From Sandarakinorhabdus sp. AAP62 (GTDB lineage Bacteria; Pseudomonadota; Alphaproteobacteria; Sphingomonadales; Sphingomonadaceae): a stretch of 64,000 bases of DNA. Below the pieces are notes generated by a model that saw only the letters and a program-made list of their open reading frames with translations, ran no database searches and was not told the DNA's origin. Every line of letters begins with the position of its first letter. The first letter of the stretch is position 1. The stretch covers positions 124,001 to 188,000 of the forward strand of contig NZ_ANFY01000011.1 in assembly GCF_000331225.1 (NCBI RefSeq), given 5' to 3'. Both the position numbers and the translations under genes were made by a program. Shown one piece after another: positions 26,697-34,231 of the stretch.

Positions 26697-28379
26697 ATGG
26701 CCGCATTGCGCCGGATGATGGCCCTGCTGATCGCACTGGCGCTGAATGGCCCGGCACTGGCTGCCCGCCCTGCCGATCTGTTGTTCATCGGTGGCCCTGT
26801 CATCACGGCGGACGCCGGCAACCGGATTGCAAACGGTGTAGCGGTGGAGGGCAATCGCATCGTCGCGGTGGGCGACGTGGCGGCGTGGCGCGGGCCGAAG
26901 ACCAGGGTGATCAACCTGAAGGGCCGGGCGCTGCTGCCAGGCTTCATCGATTCCCACAGCCACGTGTCGGGCATGGCCAATGTCGAGGCCAATTACATCA
27001 ATATCCAGGCGCCGCCGCTGGCCAACGGGCAGGCCATCATCGCCCGCCTGAAGGCGGCGCAGGCCAGCCGGCCCAAGGGGGCATGGCTGATCGGCCAGGG
27101 CACCTACAACCAGATCATGCCGACTCGGGCGGAACTGGATGCGGCCTTTCCCGACACGCCGGTCGATCTGCAATGGAGCGTGCACGACCATCTGATCAAC
27201 CACGCCGCGGCCGTGGCGCTGGGCATGGGCCGGGATTTTCCCGATCCGCCGGCCGGCAGCACCGGGCGCTATGAGCGCACCGCCGATGGCGAGGTGATGA
27301 TCAGCCGCGATGCACCGATCAAGGTGCCGCTGCCAACGCTGACAGAAGCGCAACTGAAGCAGGGCGTGCAGGCCATATTGCGCGATTTCTACCTGCAGCG
27401 CGGTGTCACCACCGTGTCCGACATGTCGGAGCCGGCGGCCTACAAGGCCTATGACGAGTTGCGGGCCGAAGGCCGCCTGCCCACCCGCGTGCGCCTGAAT
27501 TACCTGCTGCGCACGCCCGCCGAGCTTGACCGCCTGATCGCCAGCGGCCTTGCCACCGGCCGCGGCGATGACTGGCTGCGCACCGGCGCGGTGAAGTTCA
27601 TCCAGGACGGGGTATGGGGCACGACGGCTGCCGTCTATCGCCCGTTCTGGGAGGGTTCGGCGACCAGCTTCGTGCCCAACAACCGGGGCGGCACCAGTTT
27701 TGACCAGCCGACGCTCTCGGCGCTGGTGCTGAAGGCGCGGCAGGCCGGCTGGCAGGTGCAGATCCACGCCAACGGTGATCGCGCGCAGGACTAGGTGCTG
27801 ACCGCCTATGAGGCTGCAAACGCCGCCGTGCCCGCCGCTGATGCGCGCTGGCGCATCGAACATTTCGGGCATTTCCTGGTGCGCGACCCAGCGCGAACCC
27901 CCGAACGGCTGGCGCGCCTGCGCCGGCTTGGCGGCATCCCCTCGCCGCAGATCGCCTTCCTGTGGCGGTTGACCGACACCAACATCCGGGAACCCGACGT
28001 CGATTTCTTCGCCCTGCACACCCTGATCGACGCCGGCTTTCACCCCGCCGGCGGTGTGGACACGATCGGAACCCAGAATTTCGCCACCTATCCGATGTTC
28101 TCCATCCAGCGCGCCGTGCACCGCGACAGCAAGTTCGGCAGCATCGTCCAGCCGGGCCAGGCGATCAGCGTGATCGAGGCCATCAGGATGTTCACCATCT
28201 GGGCGGCCGAGGCCAATTTCCTCGAAAGGGATTTCGGCAGCATCGAGGTCGGCAAGATTGCCGATCTGGTGGTGCTGGGCGCCGATCCCCGCGCGGTGCC
28301 GGCCAGCCAGCTTGCCGCCATCCCGGTCGACATGACGATCCTAGACGGCAAGCTTGCCTTTGAACGGCGCCGGCCATAG
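26697..28379 (+). pseudogene. Amidohydrolase family 3 (YtcJ-like), interrupted by an in-frame amber codon
   Basis: One continuous reading frame encodes an exported metal-dependent amidohydrolase of about 560 residues, broken by a TAG at 27792-27794. The first part (365 residues) has a signal peptide, the metal motif LPGFIDSHSHVSG, the carboxylated-lysine region RTGAVKFIQDGVWG and then QIHANGDRAQD just before the stop. The second part (194 residues after the stop) continues with IEHFGHFLV and ends with the C-terminal beta-sandwich (GSIEVGKIADLVVLGADP). An intact relative lies at 61061-62704. Aligned to it, TAG replaces a Ser (TCG would need one change). It is either a recent pseudogene or a sequencing error. 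GGGAGAGGGAAG precedes the ATG. Confidence 0.8.
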
Positions 28380-28546
28380 CGGCTTGCGGCGACAGGTCGG
28401 CGTGGTAACATGCCGGCCTCTTTCGGAGTGGATATGCGCGAGATTGTTCCTGGCTGCTGACCGATAGCTGCACCGCAGCTGTTGGTTCGCCACGCCTCAC
28501 CGGCAGCGGTGCGGCGCCCTGCAGATTTTGCAGAAGAGCCAGAGAC

Positions 28547-28801
28547 ATGGATATTTCGCGCAACGAACAGCGCATACTGCACCTGCTGGCGCAAGGCGGC
28601 AGCATTCACCATCGCCGGGAAAACGGCCATATCGTCGACGTCAAATGCTTCACCCGTGATGGCGCCTGCCTGGCCGGGATGAGCCTCGATCTGTTCGCCC
28701 GGCTGAAACGGCGTGGTTACATCGAGTCAAAGGGCGGCGCACCCTACCGCATCTCCAGGCTGGGACTGGCGCTGGTCAGAAGCCAGCTCGACAATCGTTA
28801 G
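28547..28801 (+). CDS. YjhX family (UPF0386) putative toxin
   Basis: An 84-residue protein aligned over its full length with the YjhX family. Conserved points are MDISRNEQRILHLLAQGGSIHH at the start, a central VKCFTRDGACLAGMSL, and the C-terminal PYRISRLGLALVRSQLDNR (family ending NNVRAQPDNR). E. coli YjhX is reported to inhibit topoisomerase I and to be paired with YjhQ, a GNAT-type antitoxin. Here a GNAT gene lies just 61 bases away but in convergent orientation. The family is often chromosomal in alphaproteobacteria, and toxicity is not shown. No clear promoter is visible in the 167 bases upstream. Confidence 0.82.
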   Translation: MDISRNEQRILHLLAQGGSIHHRRENGHIVDVKCFTRDGACLAGMSLDLFARLKRRGYIESKGGAPYRISRLGLALVRSQLDNR

Positions 28802-28861
28802 ACGTCAGGCCCCGGTGCGACCCAATGCCGGACCGGGGCCATCGGCGGCGAAGCGACCTCA

Positions 28862-29338
28862 TCACAGCGGCCGGCGCCAGGCCCAGACCTCGCCATCCTC
28901 TGGATCTACGACCGTACCGGCAGTGACAAAACCATTGCGGCGCAGCACAACAGCAGAGGCGTTATCCGGCAACAGCGTGTGAGCGATGACAGTGCAGGCT
29001 CCATTGGCGGCAGCGATAGCCACCAGATCGCGCGCCATCGCGGTTGCGATCCCACGCCCTTCCACCAGCGGGAAGCTGCCATAGGCGATTTCCACCGTGC
29101 CTTCGGGATCCGGCGGCGCCTTGAAGCCACACAGGCCCACCATGGCGCCACTGCTGTCCAATGCCCACCAATCCGCCCACGGCGGCGGCCGCGGCGTCGC
29201 GCCCATGATGGCCATGATGGCGTCCAGCGTGGTCAGGCCAATCTCGGCTGAAGGATAGAAATCCTCCACGCCGCGCAGCAGCGCCGGCGGCGGATTGGCA
29301 AGATCGGCCGGGCTGGCCGGAATCAGCCGCACCACCAT
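28862..29338 (-). CDS. GNAT family N-acetyltransferase
   Basis: A 158-residue GNAT protein. The acetyl-CoA loop reads VEGRGIATAMARDLVA (the Q/RxxGxG/A pattern). Motif B is seen at VIAHTLLPDNASAVVLRRNGFV. The N-terminal region is Pro/Ala-rich and does not name a substrate. It follows the intradiol dioxygenase gene by 9 bases on the same strand, so it probably belongs to that transcript, and it is convergent with the YjhX-like gene. Confidence 0.85.
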   Translation of the reverse strand: MVVRLIPASPADLANPPPALLRGVEDFYPSAEIGLTTLDAIMAIMGATPRPPPWADWWALDSSGAMVGLCGFKAPPDPEGTVEIAYGSFPLVEGRGIATAMARDLVAIAAANGACTVIAHTLLPDNASAVVLRRNGFVTAGTVVDPEDGEVWAWRRPL

Positions 29339-29347
29339 GGCCGGGGC

Positions 29348-30004
29348 TCAGCCGTCGATCAGGATGATGTCGAAGCCCAGCCTCTCCACACCATCGGCGC
29401 GCTTGCCCAGCGACTGGCCGAAAATGGCTGGCGGGAATTGGCCCCCCACGGGCTGATTCAGGTCCTGCGCCAGCGTGCGATCCTGGCCCAGCAAAGGATC
29501 GCCGGCGAAATACATCTGGGTAATCAGGCGGTTGATGTCGCCATCGACAAGATAGTGCAGATGCTTTGCCCGCCATGTGGAACCCGCCTTGTAAGCCCCG
29601 GGTTCAACGGTGAGAAATCGGTACGCGCCATCCTTGTCGGCCACCAGCCTGGCAAAGCCATCGAAATTGGGATCAAGCGGCGGCGCAGCATCATCGCTCT
29701 TGTGGGCGTATCGGCCCACGGAATTGGCCTGCCACATCTCGATGCGGGCCCCGGGGACCGGCTGGCCGTTGCGGCCCATGACACGGCCGGACACCTCGAT
29801 GATCTTGCCAATGGCGCGGCCATCGCGACCGGCAATGCGGGTGAGATCCGCATCGCTGTCGGCCGGCTGCTGCACCGGATAGAAGGGACCGATCTGCATC
29901 GGGCGTGTCGGGCGCCGCGATTGTGCCAGGGCCGAACCAGCCAGCCCACCGCCCGCCACCAACAAACCTGCCTGCCCCAAAAGACGCCGCCTCGTGATGT
30001 CCAT
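29348..30004 (-). CDS. Exported intradiol ring-cleavage dioxygenase
   Basis: A 218-residue protein with a twin-arginine-like signal (TRRRLLGQAGLLVAGG, cleavage after ALA). The mature part is a protocatechuate 3,4-dioxygenase-type beta-sandwich. All four Fe(III) ligands are recognisable: Tyr in VGRYAHK, Tyr in EPGAYKAG, and the His pair in AKHLHYL. The entry GPFYPVQQ is also conserved. It would cleave a catechol-type aromatic outside the cytoplasm. The ATG at 30004 follows GGAGGAAG. The longer open frame upstream to 30286 is discarded because it overlaps the divergent argC. Confidence 0.88.
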   Translation of the reverse strand: MDITRRRLLGQAGLLVAGGGLAGSALAQSRRPTRPMQIGPFYPVQQPADSDADLTRIAGRDGRAIGKIIEVSGRVMGRNGQPVPGARIEMWQANSVGRYAHKSDDAAPPLDPNFDGFARLVADKDGAYRFLTVEPGAYKAGSTWRAKHLHYLVDGDINRLITQMYFAGDPLLGQDRTLAQDLNQPVGGQFPPAIFGQSLGKRADGVERLGFDIILIDG

Positions 30005-30108
30005 CTGATCTTCCTCCCCCGTTATTGGTACAAGGCTGCTCTTGCCACGGCACCGCGTCAAGCACCCCACAGCTTGCGCCGCCCGGCCACTGGGCGTAAC
30101 CGACGCAC

Positions 30109-31146
30109 ATGACGGAACGGCTGCGCATCGCGGTATTGGGGGCTTCGGGCTATACCGGGGCTGATCTGGTGCGACTGGCGCTGACCCATCCCCGCATCGA
30201 GATTGCGGCGCTGGCCGCCAATGCCAAGGCCGGGCAGACGATGGCGCAGATCTGGCCGCATTTCGCGATGTACCCGGCGCTGCCAACGCTGGTGAAGGCC
30301 GATGCCATTGATTTCAGCGCGATCGACGCGGTGTTTGGCTGCCTGCCGCATGCCGCCTCGGCGGAACTGCTCTCCACCATCACGGGGTCGCGCATCATCG
30401 ATCTTTCGGCCGATTTCCGGCTGAAGGATGCTGGCACCTATGCGCACTGGTATGGCGGCGCCCATCCGGCGCCCGGGCTGCTGCCGGAAGCGGTCTACGG
30501 CCTGACCGAATTTGCGCGCGAGGCGCTGCCCGGCGCGCGGATTGCCGCCTGCCCCGGCTGCTATCCCACCGCCGTATTGCTGGCGCTGCTGCCGCTGGTG
30601 AAGAGCCACGCGATTTCGGCCGACAAGATCACCGTCAACGCCCTGTCCGGCGTGTCCGGCGCCGGGCGCAGCCTGAAGGAAGCGAACCTTTTTGGTGAGA
30701 TGGCAGAGGCCGTGCACCCTTATGGGATCGGCCATCACCGCCACATGCCGGAGATGGAGCAGGAATTGTCGCGGCGCGCTGGCCGGCCGGTGACGATCAG
30801 CTTCACGCCGCACCTGATTCCGATGAATCGCGGCGAACTGGTGACCTGCATCGTCGAAACTGCACACGGGCCCGACTATCTGCGCGAAGTGCTGGCTGAT
30901 GCCTACACCGACGAACCCTTTGTGCATCTGCTGCCGGCTGGCGTCGCGCCCGCCACCCGCATGGTGCGCGGATCGAACCATGTCGTGCTGAACGTCTTTG
31001 CCGATCGCGTGCCGGGTCGCGCCATCGTCATTGCCGCCATCGACAATCTGGTGAAGGGCTCATCCGGCCAGGCCATCCAGAATTTCAACCTGATGTTCGG
31101 CCTGCCCGAAACCATGGGGCTGGAACAGGCCCCCCTCTTCCCGTGA
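30109..31146 (+). CDS. argC: N-acetyl-gamma-glutamyl-phosphate reductase ArgC
   Basis: A 345-residue NADP-dependent reductase of arginine biosynthesis. The N-terminal Rossmann motif is AVLGASGYTGADLVRL. The catalytic cysteine lies in AACPGCYPTAVLL (about residue 148). The conserved HRHMPEMEQELS block and the C-terminal GSNHVVLNVF follow. Its stop overlaps the downstream GNAT start (ATGA), and the three-gene run argC-GNAT-gamma carbonic anhydrase is coupled. Confidence 0.96.
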   Translation: MTERLRIAVLGASGYTGADLVRLALTHPRIEIAALAANAKAGQTMAQIWPHFAMYPALPTLVKADAIDFSAIDAVFGCLPHAASAELLSTITGSRIIDLSADFRLKDAGTYAHWYGGAHPAPGLLPEAVYGLTEFAREALPGARIAACPGCYPTAVLLALLPLVKSHAISADKITVNALSGVSGAGRSLKEANLFGEMAEAVHPYGIGHHRHMPEMEQELSRRAGRPVTISFTPHLIPMNRGELVTCIVETAHGPDYLREVLADAYTDEPFVHLLPAGVAPATRMVRGSNHVVLNVFADRVPGRAIVIAAIDNLVKGSSGQAIQNFNLMFGLPETMGLEQAPLFP

Positions 31147-31667
31147 TCGAAACAGCGCGCCTGCTGCTGCGGCCGTGGCGCGATGCCGACCGCGCCCCGT
31201 TTGCGGCAATGGGAGCCGACGCCCAGGTGATGGCGCATTTTCCGGCGCTGCTCAGCCGGGCCGAAAGTGATGCCGGCGTTGACCGCCAGATGGCCCTGCA
31301 AACCGAGCTTGGCCATTGTTTCTGGGCGCTGGAACGGCGCGACACGGCCGAATTCATTGGCTTCTGCGGCCTCATCCCGGTGCGGTTTGCCTGCCCGGTC
31401 GAAGGCGAGATCGAGATTGGCTGGCGGCTGGCGCGGGAACATTGGGGCCAGGGGCTGGCGCGCGAGGCGGCACAGGCCAGCCTTGATTGGGGCTTCGCAA
31501 GCGGCATCACGCGCATCGTCAGCTTCACCGTGCCAGGCAACCGCCGCAGCTGGGGGTTGATGGAGCGACTGGGCCTCAGGCGCCGGGCCGATCTGGATTT
31601 CGATCATCCGCGCATCGCCGCGGGCAGCCCGCTCAGGCGCCACATCGTCTATGAGGCGCTGCGGTGA
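31143..31667 (+). CDS. RimJ/RimL-type GNAT N-acetyltransferase
   Basis: A 174-residue acetyltransferase starting TARLLLRPWRDADRAPFAAM, typical of the RimJ/RimL group that acetylates protein or small-molecule amines. The acetyl-CoA motif is REHWGQGLAREAAQASLDWGF, and the C-terminal NRRSWGLMERLGLRRRADLDF is also typical. It overlaps argC and the next gene by 4 bases each. A role in amino acid metabolism cannot be inferred from position alone. Confidence 0.88.
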   Translation: MIETARLLLRPWRDADRAPFAAMGADAQVMAHFPALLSRAESDAGVDRQMALQTELGHCFWALERRDTAEFIGFCGLIPVRFACPVEGEIEIGWRLAREHWGQGLAREAAQASLDWGFASGITRIVSFTVPGNRRSWGLMERLGLRRRADLDFDHPRIAAGSPLRRHIVYEALR

Positions 31668-32179
31668 GCATTCACCCATTTGGTTCGGATTGGCCGCAGA
31701 TTGCCGATGATGTGTTCATCGCCGCCGGCGCCCGGATCATCGGCAAGGTGCGCATCGGCGCCGGCAGTTCGATCTGGTTCAACTGCGTGCTGCGCGGCGA
31801 TGTCGGGCGGATCACAGTGGGGCAGCGCAGCAATCTGCAGGATGGCACCATCGTCCATATCTCGGGCGGCCGCCACGACACGGAGATTGGCGATGATGTG
31901 CTGATCGGCCATGGCTGCATCATCCACGGCTGCCGCATCGAAAATCACGGCTTCATCGGCATGGGCGCTGTCGTGCTCGATGGCGCTGTGGTGGAAACCG
32001 ACGCCATGCTCGCTGCCGGCGCGCTGTTGACACCGGGCAAGGTGGTGAAATCGGGCGAATTGTGGGCCGGGCGGCCGGCGACGTTGCTGCGGATGCTGAA
32101 GCCCGAGGAAATCGCCGGCAACCGGGCAGGCGCGACAGGCTATGCCGCGCTCGCCCAGCGTTATCGCCGCGCCGAATAG
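31664..32179 (+). CDS. Gamma carbonic anhydrase family protein
   Basis: A 171-residue left-handed beta-helix protein made of hexapeptide repeats. The three metal-binding histidines of the gamma class appear in IVHISGG, LIGHG and IIHGC. It may hydrate CO2, although many short homologues lack proven activity. The ending WAGRPATLLRML is the usual family tail. Its GTG start overlaps the GNAT stop. It ends 3 bases before the convergent holin gene stop. Confidence 0.9.
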   Translation: MSIHPFGSDWPQIADDVFIAAGARIIGKVRIGAGSSIWFNCVLRGDVGRITVGQRSNLQDGTIVHISGGRHDTEIGDDVLIGHGCIIHGCRIENHGFIGMGAVVLDGAVVETDAMLAAGALLTPGKVVKSGELWAGRPATLLRMLKPEEIAGNRAGATGYAALAQRYRRAE

Positions 32180-32182
32180 GGC

Positions 32183-32596
32183 TTATTTGTCAACGCCCTT
32201 GACCTTGCCCCATTGGCGGGCGGCCGTGTAGCCAAGATAGCCGGTGCCGAACAGCGCATAGAGCGGTTCGGGCAGGCCGCCGAGATAACGGTTCATGCCG
32301 GTGGCGATATCCTGCGCCATCTGCGGCTGCACGGCGGCAATGACACCCATCGGGATCGACCACAGCAGCAGCGCATACATCACGTAGAGGAAGCTCGGGC
32401 GGGCGCGGCTGGTCCACGGGTCGTTGCTGCCGGCTTCGGCCACGATGGCGGAAAGTTGGGTGGAGAGCAGATCGAGTTCCTGGCTGTTCTGCAGCTTCAG
32501 AAGCTCGATCTTGGCGGCATCGCGGGCCTTGGGATCAGGAATGATCTTGTCGAGCAGGCCGGCAACCGGGGCAATCAGCGCATTGAGAACGGACAT
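32183..32596 (-). CDS. Holin-like membrane protein (GTA-type three-helix holin family)
   Basis: A 137-residue protein resembling the gene-transfer-agent release holins. An N-terminal amphipathic part (LDKIIPDPKARDAAKIELLKLQ) and the motif IVAEAGSNDPWTSRARP precede two or three hydrophobic segments (SFLYVMYALLLWSIPMGVIA and ALFGTGYLGYTAARQW). Holins make membrane holes for lysis and release. No other phage or GTA gene is seen in the window, so it is an orphan here. It lies between gamma carbonic anhydrase (convergent) and tRNA-Pro. Confidence 0.75.
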   Translation of the reverse strand: MSVLNALIAPVAGLLDKIIPDPKARDAAKIELLKLQNSQELDLLSTQLSAIVAEAGSNDPWTSRARPSFLYVMYALLLWSIPMGVIAAVQPQMAQDIATGMNRYLGGLPEPLYALFGTGYLGYTAARQWGKVKGVDK

Positions 32597-32677
32597 TGAA
32601 CAGCCTTTCTGGTGACAGAGAGGCCGACTTTATAACCAAATGGGATAGTGTAGGACAGACGCAGGATTGCGCGCCGC

Positions 32678-32701
32678 CTCTCCCCCCAAGGGGAGAGGTG
32701 C
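32678..32701. repeat. Short CCTCTCCCC hairpin repeat
   Basis: CCTCTCCCC and GGGGAGAGG form a 9-base perfect inverted repeat with a short C/A loop, between the holin gene and tRNA-Pro. The word is a frequent intergenic palindrome in proteobacteria. It has no T tract, so a terminator role is doubtful. Confidence 0.55.
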
Positions 32702-32727
32702 AGGATTGACTGAATGTCCGAGAAAAA

Positions 32728-32804
32728 TGGTCGGAGCGACAGGATTCGAACCTGCGACCTCCAGACCCCCAGTCTGATGCGCTACCAGGCTGCGCTACGC
32801 TCCG
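32728..32804 (-). tRNA. tRNA-Pro (anticodon GGG)
   Basis: The minus strand folds as a full cloverleaf. The acceptor stem pairs CGGAGCG with CGCTCCG (7 pairs). The D-arm is GTAGCGCAGCCTGGTAGCGC, the anticodon stem TCAGA/TCTGG holds the loop CTGGGGG (anticodon GGG), and the T-arm carries GGTTCGAATCC. The discriminator base A is followed by an encoded CCA and then TTTTT, which may help termination. Confidence 0.95.
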
Positions 32805-32860
32805 AGCCGATGCGGGGCTTAGGGGCTAATCCGGCGCGATGCAACCCCCTCTCTCGCCGC

Positions 32861-34222
32861 TCAGGCCGCGTTTTCCAGCCCATATTGCTTGAGCAGATCA
32901 TAGAGCGTGGGCCGGCTCACCCCCAGGAACTTGGCGGCGGTGCTGACATTGCCATCGGCGCGCAGCATCGCCCGGCGAATGGCCTGGCGATCGGCATTCT
33001 CGCGCGCAACCTTCAAGGTGAGCGCGGCTTCGTCGCCACTGTTGACCAGATCAAGATCGGTCGCGGTAAGCCGGCTGCCTTCCGCCATGATGACCGCGCG
33101 CTTCATGCGGTTTTCCAGTTCGCGCACATTGCCCGGCCACGGCCAATCCGAGATGGCGGCGATGGCATCCGGGGTAAGCCCTTTGAAATCGCGGCCATTC
33201 TCACGCGCAAAACGGGTGAGGAAATATTGCGCCAGCAACACGGCGTCACCCGGCCGCTCCTTCAGGCCAGGGATGCGCACCACGATTTCGGCCAGCCGGT
33301 AAAACAGATCCTCGCGGAAGCGGCCGGCGGCAATCATCGCATCCAGATCCTGATGGGTGGCGCACACGATCCGCACATCCACCGGGATGGACCTGCGTCC
33401 GCCGACCCGTTCGATCACCCGTTCCTGCAGGAAGCGCAGCAATTTCACCTGCAGCGGCAGCGGGATATCGCCGACTTCATCGAGGAACAAGGTGCCGCCT
33501 TCGGCCATCTCGATCTTGCCGGGCTGGGTTTTCACCGCGCCGGTGAAGGCGCCTTTTTCATAGCCGAACAGTTCGGATTCGAGCAGATTTTCCGGAATCG
33601 CCGCGCAGTTGATGGCGACAAAGGCCGCATCTGCCCGCGCCGAGGCATTGTGCAGCCCCTTGGCGAGCAGTTCCTTGCCGGTGCCCGAGGCACCCAGGAG
33701 CATCACCGACACATTGGCCGTAGCGACCCGTTCGACCATGCGGGCCACCTTGATCATCTCAGGCGCGGCCGTGACGATGCCGCCCAGCACCTTGTCCCCG
33801 CCGTTGCCGGCTTCAGCAAGGCGGCGATTCTCCGCTTCAAGGCTGGCCACGTGATAAGCGCGGCGCACGATCAGGCCGAGTTCGTCGATGTCGACCGGCT
33901 TGTGATAGAAATCAAAGGCCCCCATGGCGATGGCGCGCCGCGCGCTGTCGCGCGCACCATGCCCGGAAGCGACGATCACCTTGGTGTTGGGCCGCGTCGC
34001 CAATATGGCTTCCAGTGTGGCAAAGCCTTCGGTCACGCCATCGGGATCAGGCGGCAGGCCCAGATCGAGCGTCACTACCGCCGGCTGGTGCGTGCGCAAC
34101 GCTTCCAGCGCGGTCTCGCGATCGCCGGCGAGGATCACCTCATGATCCTCGTAGCTCCACTTCAACTGGCGCTGCAGGCCGGTATCGTCTTCCACAACCA
34201 GCAGCTTTGGCTTCTCACTCAC
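32861..34222 (-). CDS. prsR: PEP-CTERM-box response regulator PrsR (sigma-54 activator)
   Basis: A 453-residue NtrC-type regulator. The receiver begins LLVVEDDTGLQRQLKWSYEDHEV and has the phospho-acceptor in VVTLDLGLPPDPDGVTEG, a subgroup signature of PrsR. The AAA+ domain has GASGTGKELLAKG and GAFTGA, and the C-terminal Fis-like HTH is VSTAAKFLGVSRPTLYDLLK. In PEP-CTERM systems it activates sigma-54 promoters of exported PEP-CTERM proteins. It lies 9 bases after its kinase gene and close to the tRNA-Pro. Confidence 0.92.
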   Translation of the reverse strand: MSEKPKLLVVEDDTGLQRQLKWSYEDHEVILAGDRETALEALRTHQPAVVTLDLGLPPDPDGVTEGFATLEAILATRPNTKVIVASGHGARDSARRAIAMGAFDFYHKPVDIDELGLIVRRAYHVASLEAENRRLAEAGNGGDKVLGGIVTAAPEMIKVARMVERVATANVSVMLLGASGTGKELLAKGLHNASARADAAFVAINCAAIPENLLESELFGYEKGAFTGAVKTQPGKIEMAEGGTLFLDEVGDIPLPLQVKLLRFLQERVIERVGGRRSIPVDVRIVCATHQDLDAMIAAGRFREDLFYRLAEIVVRIPGLKERPGDAVLLAQYFLTRFARENGRDFKGLTPDAIAAISDWPWPGNVRELENRMKRAVIMAEGSRLTATDLDLVNSGDEAALTLKVARENADRQAIRRAMLRADGNVSTAAKFLGVSRPTLYDLLKQYGLENAA

Positions 34223-34231
34223 GCCAGACCC

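Noticed and set aside
28434-28460. A possible 8-codon upstream peptide (ATG at 28434, GGAG before it) in the leader of the YjhX-like gene
   Set aside because: Too short to judge and it ends far before the gene. It could be chance in this leader.
32678-32804. An integrated element at tRNA-Pro
   Set aside because: No integrase and no duplicated tRNA 3' end was seen near the gene. The orphan holin alone is not enough.
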